Shown here piece after piece: positions 27,955-36,859 of a stretch of 44,434 bases of DNA (its first letter is position 1; every line of letters begins with the position of its first letter). The stretch is from Cystobacterineae bacterium (GTDB lineage Bacteria; Myxococcota; Myxococcia; Myxococcales; Myxococcaceae): assembly GCA_009782175.1 (NCBI GenBank), contig WRKR01000023.1, positions 1-44,434 on the forward strand, given 5' to 3'. The position numbers were made by a program, and so were the translations under genes. The notes under the pieces were generated by a model. That model saw nothing but the letters and a program-made list of their open reading frames with translations. It was not told the DNA's origin and did no database searches.

Positions 27955-29045
27955 GCGCCTTTCTTCCAAAACGGGGTTTTCACTATTTGAGCTTTTGCTT
28001 TTCGCTCTCGAATTTCAATGTCCAACACAGTTCCTTCCTTTGCGCAAAGGGGCTCCACATAGGCCATGCCTATGGCACGCTTGAGGCTCGGGCCAAAGTT
28101 TCCGCTGGTTACTACCCCTACCTGCCGGCCTTCGCTGAAAACCCTGTAGCCCGCCCGCGCAATCCCCGGTTCTACCATCTCAAAACCTATCCATGTCTTC
28201 TCCACACCCCTCTCCTTCTGCTTTTCCAGGGCTTCCTTCCCTATAAAAGCCTCTTTCTTCATCTTCACTATCCAATTTAGCTTCGCTTCGAATGGCGTGT
28301 GCTGCTCGTCTATGTCCTGCCCATAGAGGGGGTATTTCATCTCCAGACGAAGCGTGTCCCTCGCCCCAAGGCCGCAAGGCATTATTCCCCAGGGCTTTCC
28401 CGCCTCTAATAATGCCCACCACAACGCCTCCGCCTTCTCCGAAGGACAATAAAGCTCAAACCCGTCTTCCCCCGTATAGCCCGTGCGCGAAATGGTGCAC
28501 AAAACCCCCGCGGCCTCGCCATCTATAAAATAATAGCGCTTTAACTTCTCCAGCGGCAGCGGGCACAGCAGGCTTAATACCTCAAGGGCCCTGGGGCCTT
28601 GCAATGCCAACATGCCTGTCTGCGCGCTTAAGTCGTTAGCCTCTATGCCGGACATGCCGCGTGTGTGCGCCAAAACCCATTCCCAGTCCTTGGCAATGTT
28701 CGCGGCATTCACACACAAAAAAACCCGCTCTTCACTGTGGCGGAAAACAACAACATCATCGACAAAACCGCCCGCTTCGTTCAAAAGCCCCGTATACATG
28801 GCTTGGCCATTGACACAAAGCGACAAGTCGTTGCAAACAAGGTGGTTGACGGCTTCAACGGCTTTCTTCCCCCGCAACTCAAACTCACCCATATGCGAAG
28901 CATCAAACAGCCCCACCGCTTCCCTCACTGCCGCATGCTCCTTCAGCGAAGAAATATATTGCACAGGCATTGTCCAACCGGAATAGTCAACCAGCTTGGC
29001 TCCAAGCCGCTGGTGTGCTTCAAACAAAGGCGTCTTTTCAGACAT
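27951..29045 (-). CDS. gcvT: Aminomethyltransferase, glycine cleavage T-protein
   Basis: 364 residues, normal length. It releases ammonia and makes 5,10-methylene-tetrahydrofolate from the GcvH-bound group. Landmarks: YSGWTMPVQY, LFDASHMGEF, DLSAQTGMLALQGP, SRTGYTGEDGFELY, GLGARDTLRLE and TSGNFGPSL. It has the best ribosome site in the cluster, AGGAG at 29051-29055, five bases from the ATG. The gap to metF is about 75 bases, too short for a tandem glycine riboswitch. Confidence 0.97.
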   Translation of the reverse strand: MSEKTPLFEAHQRLGAKLVDYSGWTMPVQYISSLKEHAAVREAVGLFDASHMGEFELRGKKAVEAVNHLVCNDLSLCVNGQAMYTGLLNEAGGFVDDVVVFRHSEERVFLCVNAANIAKDWEWVLAHTRGMSGIEANDLSAQTGMLALQGPRALEVLSLLCPLPLEKLKRYYFIDGEAAGVLCTISRTGYTGEDGFELYCPSEKAEALWWALLEAGKPWGIMPCGLGARDTLRLEMKYPLYGQDIDEQHTPFEAKLNWIVKMKKEAFIGKEALEKQKERGVEKTWIGFEMVEPGIARAGYRVFSEGRQVGVVTSGNFGPSLKRAIGMAYVEPLCAKEGTVLDIEIRERKAKAQIVKTPFWKKGA

Positions 29046-29120
29046 GGTGGCTCCTATGGAAAGGGAGCCGAATATAACGCTGGCGCATAGAGGCGCAAGC
29101 AGAACTCACCGGAGTTGTTT

Positions 29121-30005
29121 ATGCAAGTCTCCAAGCTTCTTCTCGCACCCGGCCCCCTCTTCTCTTTTGAGTTTTTCCCACCCAAAACAGCGGCCGCGGA
29201 GCTCGACTTCTGGAAAGCCATAGAGGACGTCTCCAGTTTGGAGCCTGCTTTTGTTTCCCTTACCTATGGGGCCGCCGGAAGCTCCCGTGAGTCCAACTTC
29301 GCATGCTTGGAGCGCCTTCGAAAAAAAACACGCCTGGAGATTGTTGCCCACCTCGCACTGGCTAACCACTCAAAAACAGAGCTTTTGGAGTGTGTTGACC
29401 GCATCGTCCAGCTGGGCATTGACAATATACTCGCGCTGCGCGGGGATGGTGCCCACACCACCTGCGACGGGCTTCGCTTTGCCGCGGACTTCATTGGCCT
29501 CATCCGAAAACACCATCCCCAGCTGTGCATAGGCGCGGCTTGCTATCCTGAAATACACCCCGAGGCCAAAAATGCCGAAGAGGATTTGCTCCACTTGAAG
29601 CATAAAGTCGAAGCGGGTGCCCACTTCCTCGTCTCACAACTCTTTTTTGACAACCGCACTTTCTTTGAATTCATCCAACGCGCGCGCGCCATCGGCATTG
29701 AGGTGCCCATTGTCCCCGGAATTCTGCCGGTGACGCGCTTGGAGCAAGCACAGCGCATCAGCAAACTGTGCGGGGCCAAACCACACCCTCCCCTCTTTCA
29801 ACGTCTGGAGGCCCTCAAAGAAAGCCCTGCCGAAATGGAAACCCTGGGCATTGCCTTTGCTACTGCCCAATGCGCACAGCTCCTTTCCCAGGGGACATAT
29901 GGCATTCATTTTTATACGCTCAATCGCTCCTCGGCTACGCGCACCGTCGTCAAGGCCATCCGCGCCGCCCAACACCTGCCCTTCCTCCCGGGGACTTCTC
30001 CTTAA
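29121..30005 (+). CDS. metF: Methylenetetrahydrofolate reductase
   Basis: 294 residues, the bacterial length. It reduces 5,10-methylene-THF to 5-methyl-THF with FAD for methionine synthesis. Motifs: FSFEFFPPKT, FVSLTYGAAGSS, LALRGDG (folate/FAD Asp), GAACYPEIHPEA, LVSQLFFDN and VPGILPV. ATG 29121 has GGAG six bases upstream. It is divergent from gcvT and convergent with folD, all using the same folate pool. Confidence 0.96.
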   Translation: MQVSKLLLAPGPLFSFEFFPPKTAAAELDFWKAIEDVSSLEPAFVSLTYGAAGSSRESNFACLERLRKKTRLEIVAHLALANHSKTELLECVDRIVQLGIDNILALRGDGAHTTCDGLRFAADFIGLIRKHHPQLCIGAACYPEIHPEAKNAEEDLLHLKHKVEAGAHFLVSQLFFDNRTFFEFIQRARAIGIEVPIVPGILPVTRLEQAQRISKLCGAKPHPPLFQRLEALKESPAEMETLGIAFATAQCAQLLSQGTYGIHFYTLNRSSATRTVVKAIRAAQHLPFLPGTSP

Positions 30006-30018
30006 GCCCTCCTTCCCC

Positions 30019-30894
30019 CTATCCCCGTTCCCCCTGCCCCTCGTGGCGGAGCTTCGCCGCCTGTACTGTGTTATACATCAGCATGGCAATGGTCATCGGA
30101 CCCACGCCGCCGGGTACGGGCGTTATCCACCCCGCTTTCTCGCGCACTTCTTCAAAAACAACGTCGCCACATAGCTTGCCGGCAGCGTCGCGGTTCATCC
30201 CCACGTCCACCACCACCGCGCCCTCCCTCACCCAGTCCGCTTTCACCAGGCCCGCTGTCCCCACGGCCGAAATGACAATGTCCGCCCGCAAAGCCTCTGC
30301 CTTTACGTCGCTTTTGGAGTGGCATAACACCACCGTCGCGCTGGCATTCAACAAAAGCGCTGCCATGGGCCGCCCTACAATGTTGCTGCGGCCAATAACC
30401 ACCGCCCGCTTCCCCGCAACGCTATAGCCCATTTCTTCCAGCATCTTCATCACCCCCAATGGCGTGCAGGGTACCAGTGTCGGCACCCCTTGAAACAGGC
30501 TTCCGGCATTCACCGGGTGAAAACCGTCTATGTCCTTTCCCGGGGAAATGGCCCTCAACACCTCATGCGCATCCAAATGCTTCGGCAACGGAAGCTGCAC
30601 CAATATGCCGTCGACGCACGCGTCTTCGTTCAGCCGCGCAATGAGGCCAAGCAGCTCAGCCTGCTTCGTGTGCTCCGGCAAAGCATGCTCCCATGAGTTT
30701 AGCCCCAGGGCCTGCGCCGTGCGCTTTTTGGAGGCCACATATGTTTTGCTGGCGGGGTCCTCCCCTACCCTCACGACGGCAATGCCGGGCGGGCGCCCCA
30801 CCGCATTCGCAAAACGCGAAACCTCAGGAATCAGCAAAGCACGCTGTTTTTCCGCAATCGCCTTTCCGTCAATTAACTTCGCTACCATAGCCAT
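30019..30894 (-). CDS. folD: Methylenetetrahydrofolate dehydrogenase / cyclohydrolase
   Basis: 291 residues. Bifunctional enzyme interconverting 5,10-methylene-THF, methenyl-THF and 10-formyl-THF with NADP. Family motifs: SKTYVASKKRTAQALG (active Lys), ILVQLPLPKHLD, SPGKDIDGFHPVNAG, VPCTPLGVM, VVIGRSNIVGRPMAALLL and TPVPGGVGPMTIAML. An internal ATG at 30888 is nearly equal as a start. Its stop is 13 bases from that of metF. Confidence 0.96.
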   Translation of the reverse strand: MAMVAKLIDGKAIAEKQRALLIPEVSRFANAVGRPPGIAVVRVGEDPASKTYVASKKRTAQALGLNSWEHALPEHTKQAELLGLIARLNEDACVDGILVQLPLPKHLDAHEVLRAISPGKDIDGFHPVNAGSLFQGVPTLVPCTPLGVMKMLEEMGYSVAGKRAVVIGRSNIVGRPMAALLLNASATVVLCHSKSDVKAEALRADIVISAVGTAGLVKADWVREGAVVVDVGMNRDAAGKLCGDVVFEEVREKAGWITPVPGGVGPMTIAMLMYNTVQAAKLRHEGQGERG

Positions 30895-30930
30895 CCAATA
30901 TGCAGTATGCTAGGCCAGCTGCAAGGACTT

Positions 30931-31821
30931 ATGCTTGGAAAGTGGCTCGGCGTTTTAGCGGGGTTTTTGGTAGGCATCTTGCTCATGCCTTGGCCATGGT
31001 TCCTGGTGTCGGCAATCCTCGGCCTCCTGTTGGGGCATGCCTGGGATATGCATATTCAACCTGTGGAAATCCCCTCTGAAACTCCCCAAACACAGCAAGA
31101 GCTTTTGGGGGAACACTTCGAGGCTGCGCCTTCTGGCCACCACCTTCGAGCCCATGCCCCTTTAAGCCAAAAAAACCCAAAGGCCCCCTCTTTTTCTGCT
31201 GAGCTAAACCTGGATACCCCCTCCAAGGAAGAGCTGTACGAATCTCGCATGGCCAGGCTGCTGTGCCCCATTCTCATCCACGTGGCCATGGCGGATGGCC
31301 CCGTCAACCAAAAAGAAATTCGCCACATTCGCCTCTATTTTGAAGAAAATTTAGGGTTTTCAGAGTGGGGCCTCAGCGCAGTGCGCGCAGAGTTAAAAGT
31401 ATGTCTTCAAAAAACCGCGGAAATGAACGCGTTGCTTTCTAAGGCACGCCCTGAAATACCTCCGGCCATGCGCCCAGGCTTTGTTTCAACCCTCTATGCG
31501 TTGGCCATGGCGGATGGTGAGTTGCAACGCGCAGAGAGGGAGTTGCTGCAGCGCATTGTCAAATATTTAAACCTCTCTGACGAGCAACTGCAATCCATCA
31601 CCTCCACCTTCTTCGGAGATGGAAGCGAGCACTATAAAGCCCTGGAGCTTGAGCCCCACGCCTCTGACGAAGACATAAAAACAGCCTATCGCAAACTGGC
31701 CGCCACCTATCACCCCGACAGCAATGTGGGAATGTCCCCCAAGCAACTCCAAAAAGCCACAGAAACCTTTCATCAAATTAAAGAAGCTTATGAGGCACTC
31801 AAAAAAATCCGCGGGTTTTGA
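30931..31821 (+). CDS. djlA: DjlA-like membrane co-chaperone (TerB + J domain)
   Basis: 296 residues. An N-terminal membrane hairpin rich in Gly/Leu (GKWLGVLAGFLVGILL to GLLLGHAWD) matches DjlA. The middle TerB-like region is helical (HVAMADGPVNQKE and ALAMADGELQRAE). The C-terminal J domain has TAYRKLAATYHPD, whose HPD stimulates DnaK. I prefer ATG 30931, with AAGGA four bases upstream and the DjlA-like start; ATG 30907 adds eight residues. The end overlaps pyrD by 32 bases. The gene starts 36 bases from divergent folD. Confidence 0.9.
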   Translation: MLGKWLGVLAGFLVGILLMPWPWFLVSAILGLLLGHAWDMHIQPVEIPSETPQTQQELLGEHFEAAPSGHHLRAHAPLSQKNPKAPSFSAELNLDTPSKEELYESRMARLLCPILIHVAMADGPVNQKEIRHIRLYFEENLGFSEWGLSAVRAELKVCLQKTAEMNALLSKARPEIPPAMRPGFVSTLYALAMADGELQRAERELLQRIVKYLNLSDEQLQSITSTFFGDGSEHYKALELEPHASDEDIKTAYRKLAATYHPDSNVGMSPKQLQKATETFHQIKEAYEALKKIRGF

Positions 31822-32881
31822 AAAGCATTGGCGTTGGCTTCAACCTCTCTTGTTCTCTCTGCCTGCGGAATTTGCCCATGGGCTCGGCATGCGCTCCCTG
31901 CAAATGTTGGGGGCCCTCAGGCCCATGGCCAACCACCTGCGTAAAAAAAACCGACCCTGCCGTCCTCAGCTGTCCATGCGCCTTTTCGGCGTTGATTTTC
32001 CAAACCCTCTAGGCGTGGCTGCCGGGTTGGACAAAAATGCCATCGCCATCCCCGGGTTGTCTGCACTGGGTTTTGGTTTTGTTGAAGTAGGGACGCTCAC
32101 CCCCAAACCTCAAGCTGGCAACCCTAAACCACGCCTGTTCCGCCTCGTGGAGCATGGCGCCATCATCAACCGCATGGGGTTTAACAACCGCGGGGCGCAG
32201 CGTGCAGCCTCCACTTTGGAAAAACTCAAACACCGCCCCCTTCCTATAGGCATTAACCTTGGCAAAAACAAATGGACAGAGTTGGAAAATGCTGCCGAAG
32301 ACTATGTCTCCGCAGCACAAACCCTCGCCCCTTTTGCGGACTATCTCGCCATCAACCTCTCTTCTCCTAATACGCCTGGGTTGCGCTCCCTGCAGTCCCC
32401 CAAAGCCTTGGAAGCTCTCCTGCTGCAACTCAAAAAACTTCAATGCACAAAACCTCTCCTCGTCAAACTTGCACCGGACTTGCACGAAGAGGAGTTGCAA
32501 AAAATAAGCGAAGTCGCCTTGTCCTGCGCCATCGACGGAATTATTGCCACCAATACAACACTCCAGCGAAATATTGCACACGCACTGGCTTCACAATCCG
32601 GAGGGCTTTCGGGAAAACCCCTGTGTGCTTTGTCTACGCAATGCATTCGACAAATTTATAAGGCAACACAGGGGCGCATTCCCATCATCGGCGTGGGCGG
32701 TGTTTTTTCTGCTGAAGACGCCTATGAGAAAATAAAAGCCGGTGCCAGCCTCATTCAGCTCTATTCAGGGCTTATTTATGGAGGCCCCGGCATCGCTCGC
32801 CATATTTTGGATGGGCTTGAAGCTTGTCTGCTTCGGGACAAAGTGGAGTTGCTGAGCGAGGTGGTAGGCCAGCAAAGCTGA
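31790..32881 (+). CDS. pyrD: Dihydroorotate dehydrogenase (quinone), class 2
   Basis: 363 residues. It oxidises dihydroorotate with quinone at the inner membrane, the fourth step of UMP synthesis. The N-terminal helical extension and LPAEFAHGLGM are class 2 features. FMN and catalytic motifs: GVAAGLDKNA, EVGTLTPKPQAGN, INRMGFNN, INLSSPNTPGLR (the class 2 Ser), LVKLAPDL, GIIATNTT and LIQLYSGLIYGGP. ATG 31790 lies inside djlA and has AAAGAAG upstream. Confidence 0.95.
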   Translation: MRHSKKSAGFEKHWRWLQPLLFSLPAEFAHGLGMRSLQMLGALRPMANHLRKKNRPCRPQLSMRLFGVDFPNPLGVAAGLDKNAIAIPGLSALGFGFVEVGTLTPKPQAGNPKPRLFRLVEHGAIINRMGFNNRGAQRAASTLEKLKHRPLPIGINLGKNKWTELENAAEDYVSAAQTLAPFADYLAINLSSPNTPGLRSLQSPKALEALLLQLKKLQCTKPLLVKLAPDLHEEELQKISEVALSCAIDGIIATNTTLQRNIAHALASQSGGLSGKPLCALSTQCIRQIYKATQGRIPIIGVGGVFSAEDAYEKIKAGASLIQLYSGLIYGGPGIARHILDGLEACLLRDKVELLSEVVGQQS

Positions 32882-32886
32882 AGGCT

Positions 32887-33501
32887 TCAGGCTGCGCCGG
32901 GGTTGGCGGCGCTCTCTCTTTCTTCTTTCGCGGCTTGCTCGAGTTGCTCTCTTTTGGACTGCAATGTTTTGAGCAACTCTCCATAGCTGCGCTTGGCAAG
33001 AAATTTTCGGAACTGCTCCTCATAGGTTTGGACGAGGGAAACCTCATCCGTCACAATGTCAAAAACCCTCCAGCCGGCTTTTGTTTTATAAAGGCGGTAT
33101 TCCACCGGAATGCGGTTTTTGCCGCTTTGCAGTGTTGCGTATACGGAGGCATCCGTTGAATGAAGCTCCTCTCGCTCAAGTTGTGCATTGCTTAAATTGG
33201 CAGAGCCTCCAGCGGTTTTCTGCACATAAGAGGCCTTCAACAGGCCCTTCATTGTCTCGGCAAATTCCACTTGCTGTTTTTTTGAAAGCTCTTTCCATTT
33301 GCCCCCCAAGGAGCGTTTGGCCAACTCCCCAAAGTCAACAAAACTCTCTATGCTTTTTGCCAAAGCTTCAGCATCCGCCTTGGCGTTGAGCAATTTTTCA
33401 ACCTCCGCATTCCCTTGCCTCACCACCTCTGAAGGGCTTTGAGCCCACGCCAAAAACGGCATCCACACTAAACACAGCACGGCTCTTCCCAAAAAACTCA
33501 T
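32887..33501 (-). CDS. MlaC-like periplasmic phospholipid-binding protein
   Basis: 204 residues with a signal peptide (LCLVWMPFLAWAQ). The mature part matches the MlaC/Ttg2D family: SIESFVDFGELAKRSLGGKW, LSKKQQVEFAETMKGLL, IPVEYRLYKTKAGWRVFDIVTDEVSLVQTYEEQF. MlaC carries phospholipids between membranes. The other Mla genes are not next to it; a TolC-like gene precedes it instead. ATG 33501 has GGAA upstream; ATG 33507 is also possible. Its C-terminus adds a charged helix. Confidence 0.88.
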   Translation of the reverse strand: MSFLGRAVLCLVWMPFLAWAQSPSEVVRQGNAEVEKLLNAKADAEALAKSIESFVDFGELAKRSLGGKWKELSKKQQVEFAETMKGLLKASYVQKTAGGSANLSNAQLEREELHSTDASVYATLQSGKNRIPVEYRLYKTKAGWRVFDIVTDEVSLVQTYEEQFRKFLAKRSYGELLKTLQSKREQLEQAAKEERESAANPGAA

Positions 33502-33569
33502 AAGCATTTCCAAATGTTTCACACCTCTTCCGGCTTTTATTCTCTGGGCACACCCAAAACTCAACCTTT

Positions 33570-34919
33570 TTATCCGCTGCCTAAGCTTGCTCCTGCAGCT
33601 CTCTCCAACACGGCAAGCCCCAACTGAAATTCAGCCCATGCCTTCAACTTCTCCGAAGAAACCGACAACCATGCAAGGTAGGCATCAAAAACCTCTCTGG
33701 CTTCCCCTGTGCCCAACTCAAAAGCCGCTGTGGAAGCTGTTGCCCATTTGCGAGCTTCCCTCTCGGACTGGGCCAAACTCTTCGCCCGCACCTGAATGCC
33801 ATGCAACTCCCCCAGAAGTTTTGCAAGCTCCACCTTCAGCCCCGCCTCTGCCGCTTCACGCTCAAACTGTATTTTCCGAAGCTCACCACGGGCTTGTTGG
33901 AAGCGTGCCATTTTTTGAGGAATGTCAAATGTCACGCGGAGCATAAGGCCAATGCCCGCTGAAGTTTCATGGTAAGGATCATAAGCAAAAGGTGAATATT
34001 GGCGCGTGGTATTGCTCGTCCACGCCCAACGCACAAAACCAAAAACCCCAATGTCTGGCCAAAACTGGCTTTCAGCCAGCTTCACTTCAGCCTTGCGCAA
34101 AGCTATCCCCTCCTCCAGCGTGCGCAACTCCACTCGAGCTCCCAAAGCCAACTCCACACATTTTTCCACAGAAGGAAGCTCTGTCTCTGGCTCGGCTATG
34201 TCCTCCTTCATGGGCATAACAAAGCTCCCCGTCATCGCCTCCAGGGCCGCCAGGGCAAATTGTTCCCCGGCCTCTAAATCGCCCAAGCGAGACTCCAACA
34301 CATGGCGATAATATTTGAGTTTGAAAAAATCCACCTGTGATACTTGGATAGAGCCCGCCTTCTCCATTTGACGCAACAAACGCTCCACCTCATCAAGACG
34401 CTTTTGCCCTTCTTGCACTGTGGCTTTGGCCTGACGGGCAACCTGAAAACCCCAATAGGCTTGCAAGGTTTGAAGCCTTATTTCTTCTTTGGTTTTCAAC
34501 TCCAAAGTGTGCCCCAAACCAACGGCATGCGCAGCCATCTCCCGCAAAGCGGACAATTTCCCAAAAGTATAAACCGGAAGCACTGTGCCCATATTTGCAC
34601 GCAAAGAAATGCCCAACTTTCCCCAGTCCCAGCTATATAAATAGGAAGACGCTGTTGTGGGAGGGCCCCCCAACCCATCATTTCTCGCTTCGGGAACAGG
34701 CCCCGCAACGGCAAATGTGGACTCAAACTTCGGAAACCAAGCCCAACGCGCTTCTTGTTGCTTGGCCTCCAATATAGAGAGCTGCTCTCGTATAACCCGA
34801 GCACGCTTGTCATTCTTCTGCGCCAACTCCATAATCTCATCCCGAGAAATGGGCGATATTGTCTCAGCTTGGGGCACAAACAAGACAAAAACTGAAATTA
34901 ATGAAATAAAAACTTCCAC
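33570..34919 (-). CDS. TolC-family outer-membrane channel
   Basis: 449 residues with two outer-membrane efflux (OEP) repeats. It has a signal-like hydrophobic start (VFISLISVFVLFVPQAETI, short of positive charge), then long alpha-barrel helices such as IREQLSILEAKQQEARWAWFPKFES and GIALRKAEVKLAESQFWPDIGVFG. Beta-strand segments rich in Tyr/Trp lie between. It would form a trimeric tunnel for export with an ABC or RND partner not present here. GTG 34919 is the only sensible start. It shares an apparent unit with the MlaC-like gene, which may point to a lipid-export pump. Confidence 0.88.
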   Translation of the reverse strand: MEVFISLISVFVLFVPQAETISPISRDEIMELAQKNDKRARVIREQLSILEAKQQEARWAWFPKFESTFAVAGPVPEARNDGLGGPPTTASSYLYSWDWGKLGISLRANMGTVLPVYTFGKLSALREMAAHAVGLGHTLELKTKEEIRLQTLQAYWGFQVARQAKATVQEGQKRLDEVERLLRQMEKAGSIQVSQVDFFKLKYYRHVLESRLGDLEAGEQFALAALEAMTGSFVMPMKEDIAEPETELPSVEKCVELALGARVELRTLEEGIALRKAEVKLAESQFWPDIGVFGFVRWAWTSNTTRQYSPFAYDPYHETSAGIGLMLRVTFDIPQKMARFQQARGELRKIQFEREAAEAGLKVELAKLLGELHGIQVRAKSLAQSEREARKWATASTAAFELGTGEAREVFDAYLAWLSVSSEKLKAWAEFQLGLAVLERAAGASLGSG

Positions 34920-34984
34920 ATCACACCCACAGGTTGGCCATTGGCCCGTGTCGTCATCTTTTTTTGCTTCTTAGTCTACGAAAG

Positions 34985-35015
34985 TGGTTGTTTATTTGTT
35001 ATAAGGAAACAACCA
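34985..35015 (+). promoter_or_regulatory. 9-bp inverted repeat in the aldolase leader
   Basis: TGGTTGTTT (34985-34993) and AAACAACCA (35007-35015) are perfect arms around 13 bases (ATTTGTTATAAGG). It lies 50 bases before the aldolase ATG and 66 bases from the divergent TolC-like start, a suitable spot for an operator or an mRNA stem. Confidence 0.5.
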
Positions 35016-35065
35016 ACACCAAAACTTCTGAATCCCAAAAAACCACAAAAGGAGAAAAGGCGTCT

Positions 35066-35986
35066 ATGGCTTACTCTCAGCGCGTCCGTGAAATCCTCTC
35101 TTGGTACCCATCCGACAACCCTGGAACTTTAACCAATATTGCCAAACTGCTTAACACAGGAACTTTGGCAGGCACGGGAAAAATGGTCATCCTCCCCGTG
35201 GACCAAGGGTTTGAGCATGGGCCTGCGCGCTCATTTGCTCCCAACCCACAGGGGTATGATCCGGATTACCATGCTCAATTGGCCATCGAGTCCGGCTGCA
35301 ACGCCTATGCGGCTCCTCTGGGCTTTATGGAGGCTGTCGCCGGAAAACTGGCGGGGGAAATTCCTCTCATCCTCAAAGTCAACAACTCGGACACCCTGGC
35401 GAAGGTTGACCAACCCTGCTCAGCGTTGACAAGCTCCGTCAAAGACGCTGTCCGCCTGGGTTGCACGGCCATTGGCTATACCATTTATCCGGGCTCCGGC
35501 GCTCGCAATACGCAATACCAAATGCTCAGCGAGCTTATTGCACAGGCCAAAGAATATGGCTTGCCCTCTGTCGTTTGGGCCTATCCTCGAGGAAGTGGCC
35601 TCTCTAAGGCCGGCGAAACAGCTGTGGATATTGCCGCTTATGCCGCACAAATCGCCGCGCAGCTGGGCGCCCACATCATCAAAGTCAAACCTCCAACTTC
35701 TCATGTGGAGCAACCCGAAGCTCAAAAAGTATTCGACAAATATTCTATTCCCAAAGGCAACTTGGCTGAGTGCGTGCGCCATGTCGTCCAAAGCGCTTTC
35801 AATGGCAAACGCATTGTCATCTTCTCTGGTGGCGAGGCCAAGGACACTCAAGCTTTGCTTGACGACGTTCGTCAAATCGCCAAAGGTGGCGGCATGGGCT
35901 CCATTATGGGCCGCAATGCTTTCCAGCGCCCCAAAGCAGAAGCCCTTTCTCTGTTGAAAGAAGTGATGAATATTTTCCGCAGTTAA
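35066..35986 (+). CDS. fbaB: Class I fructose-bisphosphate aldolase (DhnA/FbaB type)
   Basis: 306 residues. It cleaves fructose 1,6-bisphosphate by a Schiff base, without metal. DhnA-type motifs: MVILPVDQGFEHGP, LILKVNNSDTL, SALTSSVKDAVRLGCTAIGYTIYPGS, VVWAYPRGSG, and IIKVKPPTSH with the likely Schiff-base Lys. GGGMGSIMGRNAFQRP binds phosphate. ATG 35066 has AAGG five bases upstream and GGAG just before. The leader has an inverted repeat and one unit like the eno-region tandem repeat. Confidence 0.95.
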   Translation: MAYSQRVREILSWYPSDNPGTLTNIAKLLNTGTLAGTGKMVILPVDQGFEHGPARSFAPNPQGYDPDYHAQLAIESGCNAYAAPLGFMEAVAGKLAGEIPLILKVNNSDTLAKVDQPCSALTSSVKDAVRLGCTAIGYTIYPGSGARNTQYQMLSELIAQAKEYGLPSVVWAYPRGSGLSKAGETAVDIAAYAAQIAAQLGAHIIKVKPPTSHVEQPEAQKVFDKYSIPKGNLAECVRHVVQSAFNGKRIVIFSGGEAKDTQALLDDVRQIAKGGGMGSIMGRNAFQRPKAEALSLLKEVMNIFRS

Positions 35987-36011
35987 TTTTTTCTCAACCC
36001 CATTTGGAACA

Positions 36012-36806
36012 ATGAACTTGATAGCTCTTCGTCGTCTTTTTGCTCTGCTCTTCTCTCTCGCTTCTCTTGTTGCCTTTGCTCAACCCAAGGGAATGCCTCC
36101 TCCACCCGCTCCCGTCAAACCCCTCTCTGAGGCGGATAAAAAAATGGTATGCCATATCATCGGCTCCCAATTGGGTGAAGCCCTGGTCAAAGACTTCACT
36201 CCAGCCGAAATTGCCGACATCCAAAAAGGACTGAATGAGGCCCTTGCCCATAAAAAACCCAAATATGCCTCGGAGAAATATACGGAGCAAATACAGGCTT
36301 TCTCTGCTCTGAAAATGCAGCAAGCACAGGAGCGCTATCAGAAAGAGCAAGAAAAGAAAGAAGCCGAATTCAAAACCAAAGGCGCAGAGCAAGCCGCAAA
36401 AGCTCCCGCCTTCCTGGAAAAAGCAGCCAAGGAGCCTTCTGCTCAAAAAACAGCTTCTGGCCTCATTTATACCTCTCTTCTCGAAGGCAAAGGCGAAAGC
36501 CCTCAGCCTACCAGCCAAGTGAAAGTCAAATATGAAGGGAAACTCATGGATGGAACGGTGTTTGACAGCAGCGCCTCTGCCACCATGCTGCTGGGCAACA
36601 CCGTCTCCTGCTGGCAAGAAGCTTTGCCCAAAATGAAGGTGGGCGGAAAAGCAAAAATTGTCTGCCCCGCTCAACTCGCTTATGCTGAGCGCGGCGCCCC
36701 ACCTGTTATTCCCCCCAATGCCCCCTTGCAATTTGAAATTGAGTTGCTGGAAATTCCGGCTCCACCTCCAACACCTGCAGCCAATATGACGCCTGCCAAC
36801 CCTTAA
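36012..36806 (+). CDS. Secreted FKBP-type prolyl isomerase (FkpA/Mip-like)
   Basis: 264 residues: signal peptide (LFALLFSLASLVAFA), Pro-rich linker, helical dimerisation part with a charged coiled coil (about 80-145), and a C-terminal FKBP domain with VKVKYEGKLMDGTVFDSS, and PAQLAYAERGAPPVIPPNAPLQFEIELLEI. It should assist folding of exported proteins in the periplasm. A proline-rich tail follows. It is 25 bases after the aldolase stop and ends in a strong terminator, so the two may be co-transcribed. Confidence 0.92.
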   Translation: MNLIALRRLFALLFSLASLVAFAQPKGMPPPPAPVKPLSEADKKMVCHIIGSQLGEALVKDFTPAEIADIQKGLNEALAHKKPKYASEKYTEQIQAFSALKMQQAQERYQKEQEKKEAEFKTKGAEQAAKAPAFLEKAAKEPSAQKTASGLIYTSLLEGKGESPQPTSQVKVKYEGKLMDGTVFDSSASATMLLGNTVSCWQEALPKMKVGGKAKIVCPAQLAYAERGAPPVIPPNAPLQFEIELLEIPAPPPTPAANMTPANP

Positions 36807-36818
36807 CCTTTTTTCCCA

Positions 36819-36845
36819 AGTCCCTCTCCGGAGGGACTTTTTTTT
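36819..36845 (+). terminator. Strong rho-independent terminator
   Basis: AGTCCCTC and GAGGGACT form an 8-bp stem around a TCCG loop, followed by a run of T residues to 36845. It closes the aldolase-FKBP unit. Confidence 0.95.
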
Positions 36846-36859
36846 GGGGAGTTTTGGAT

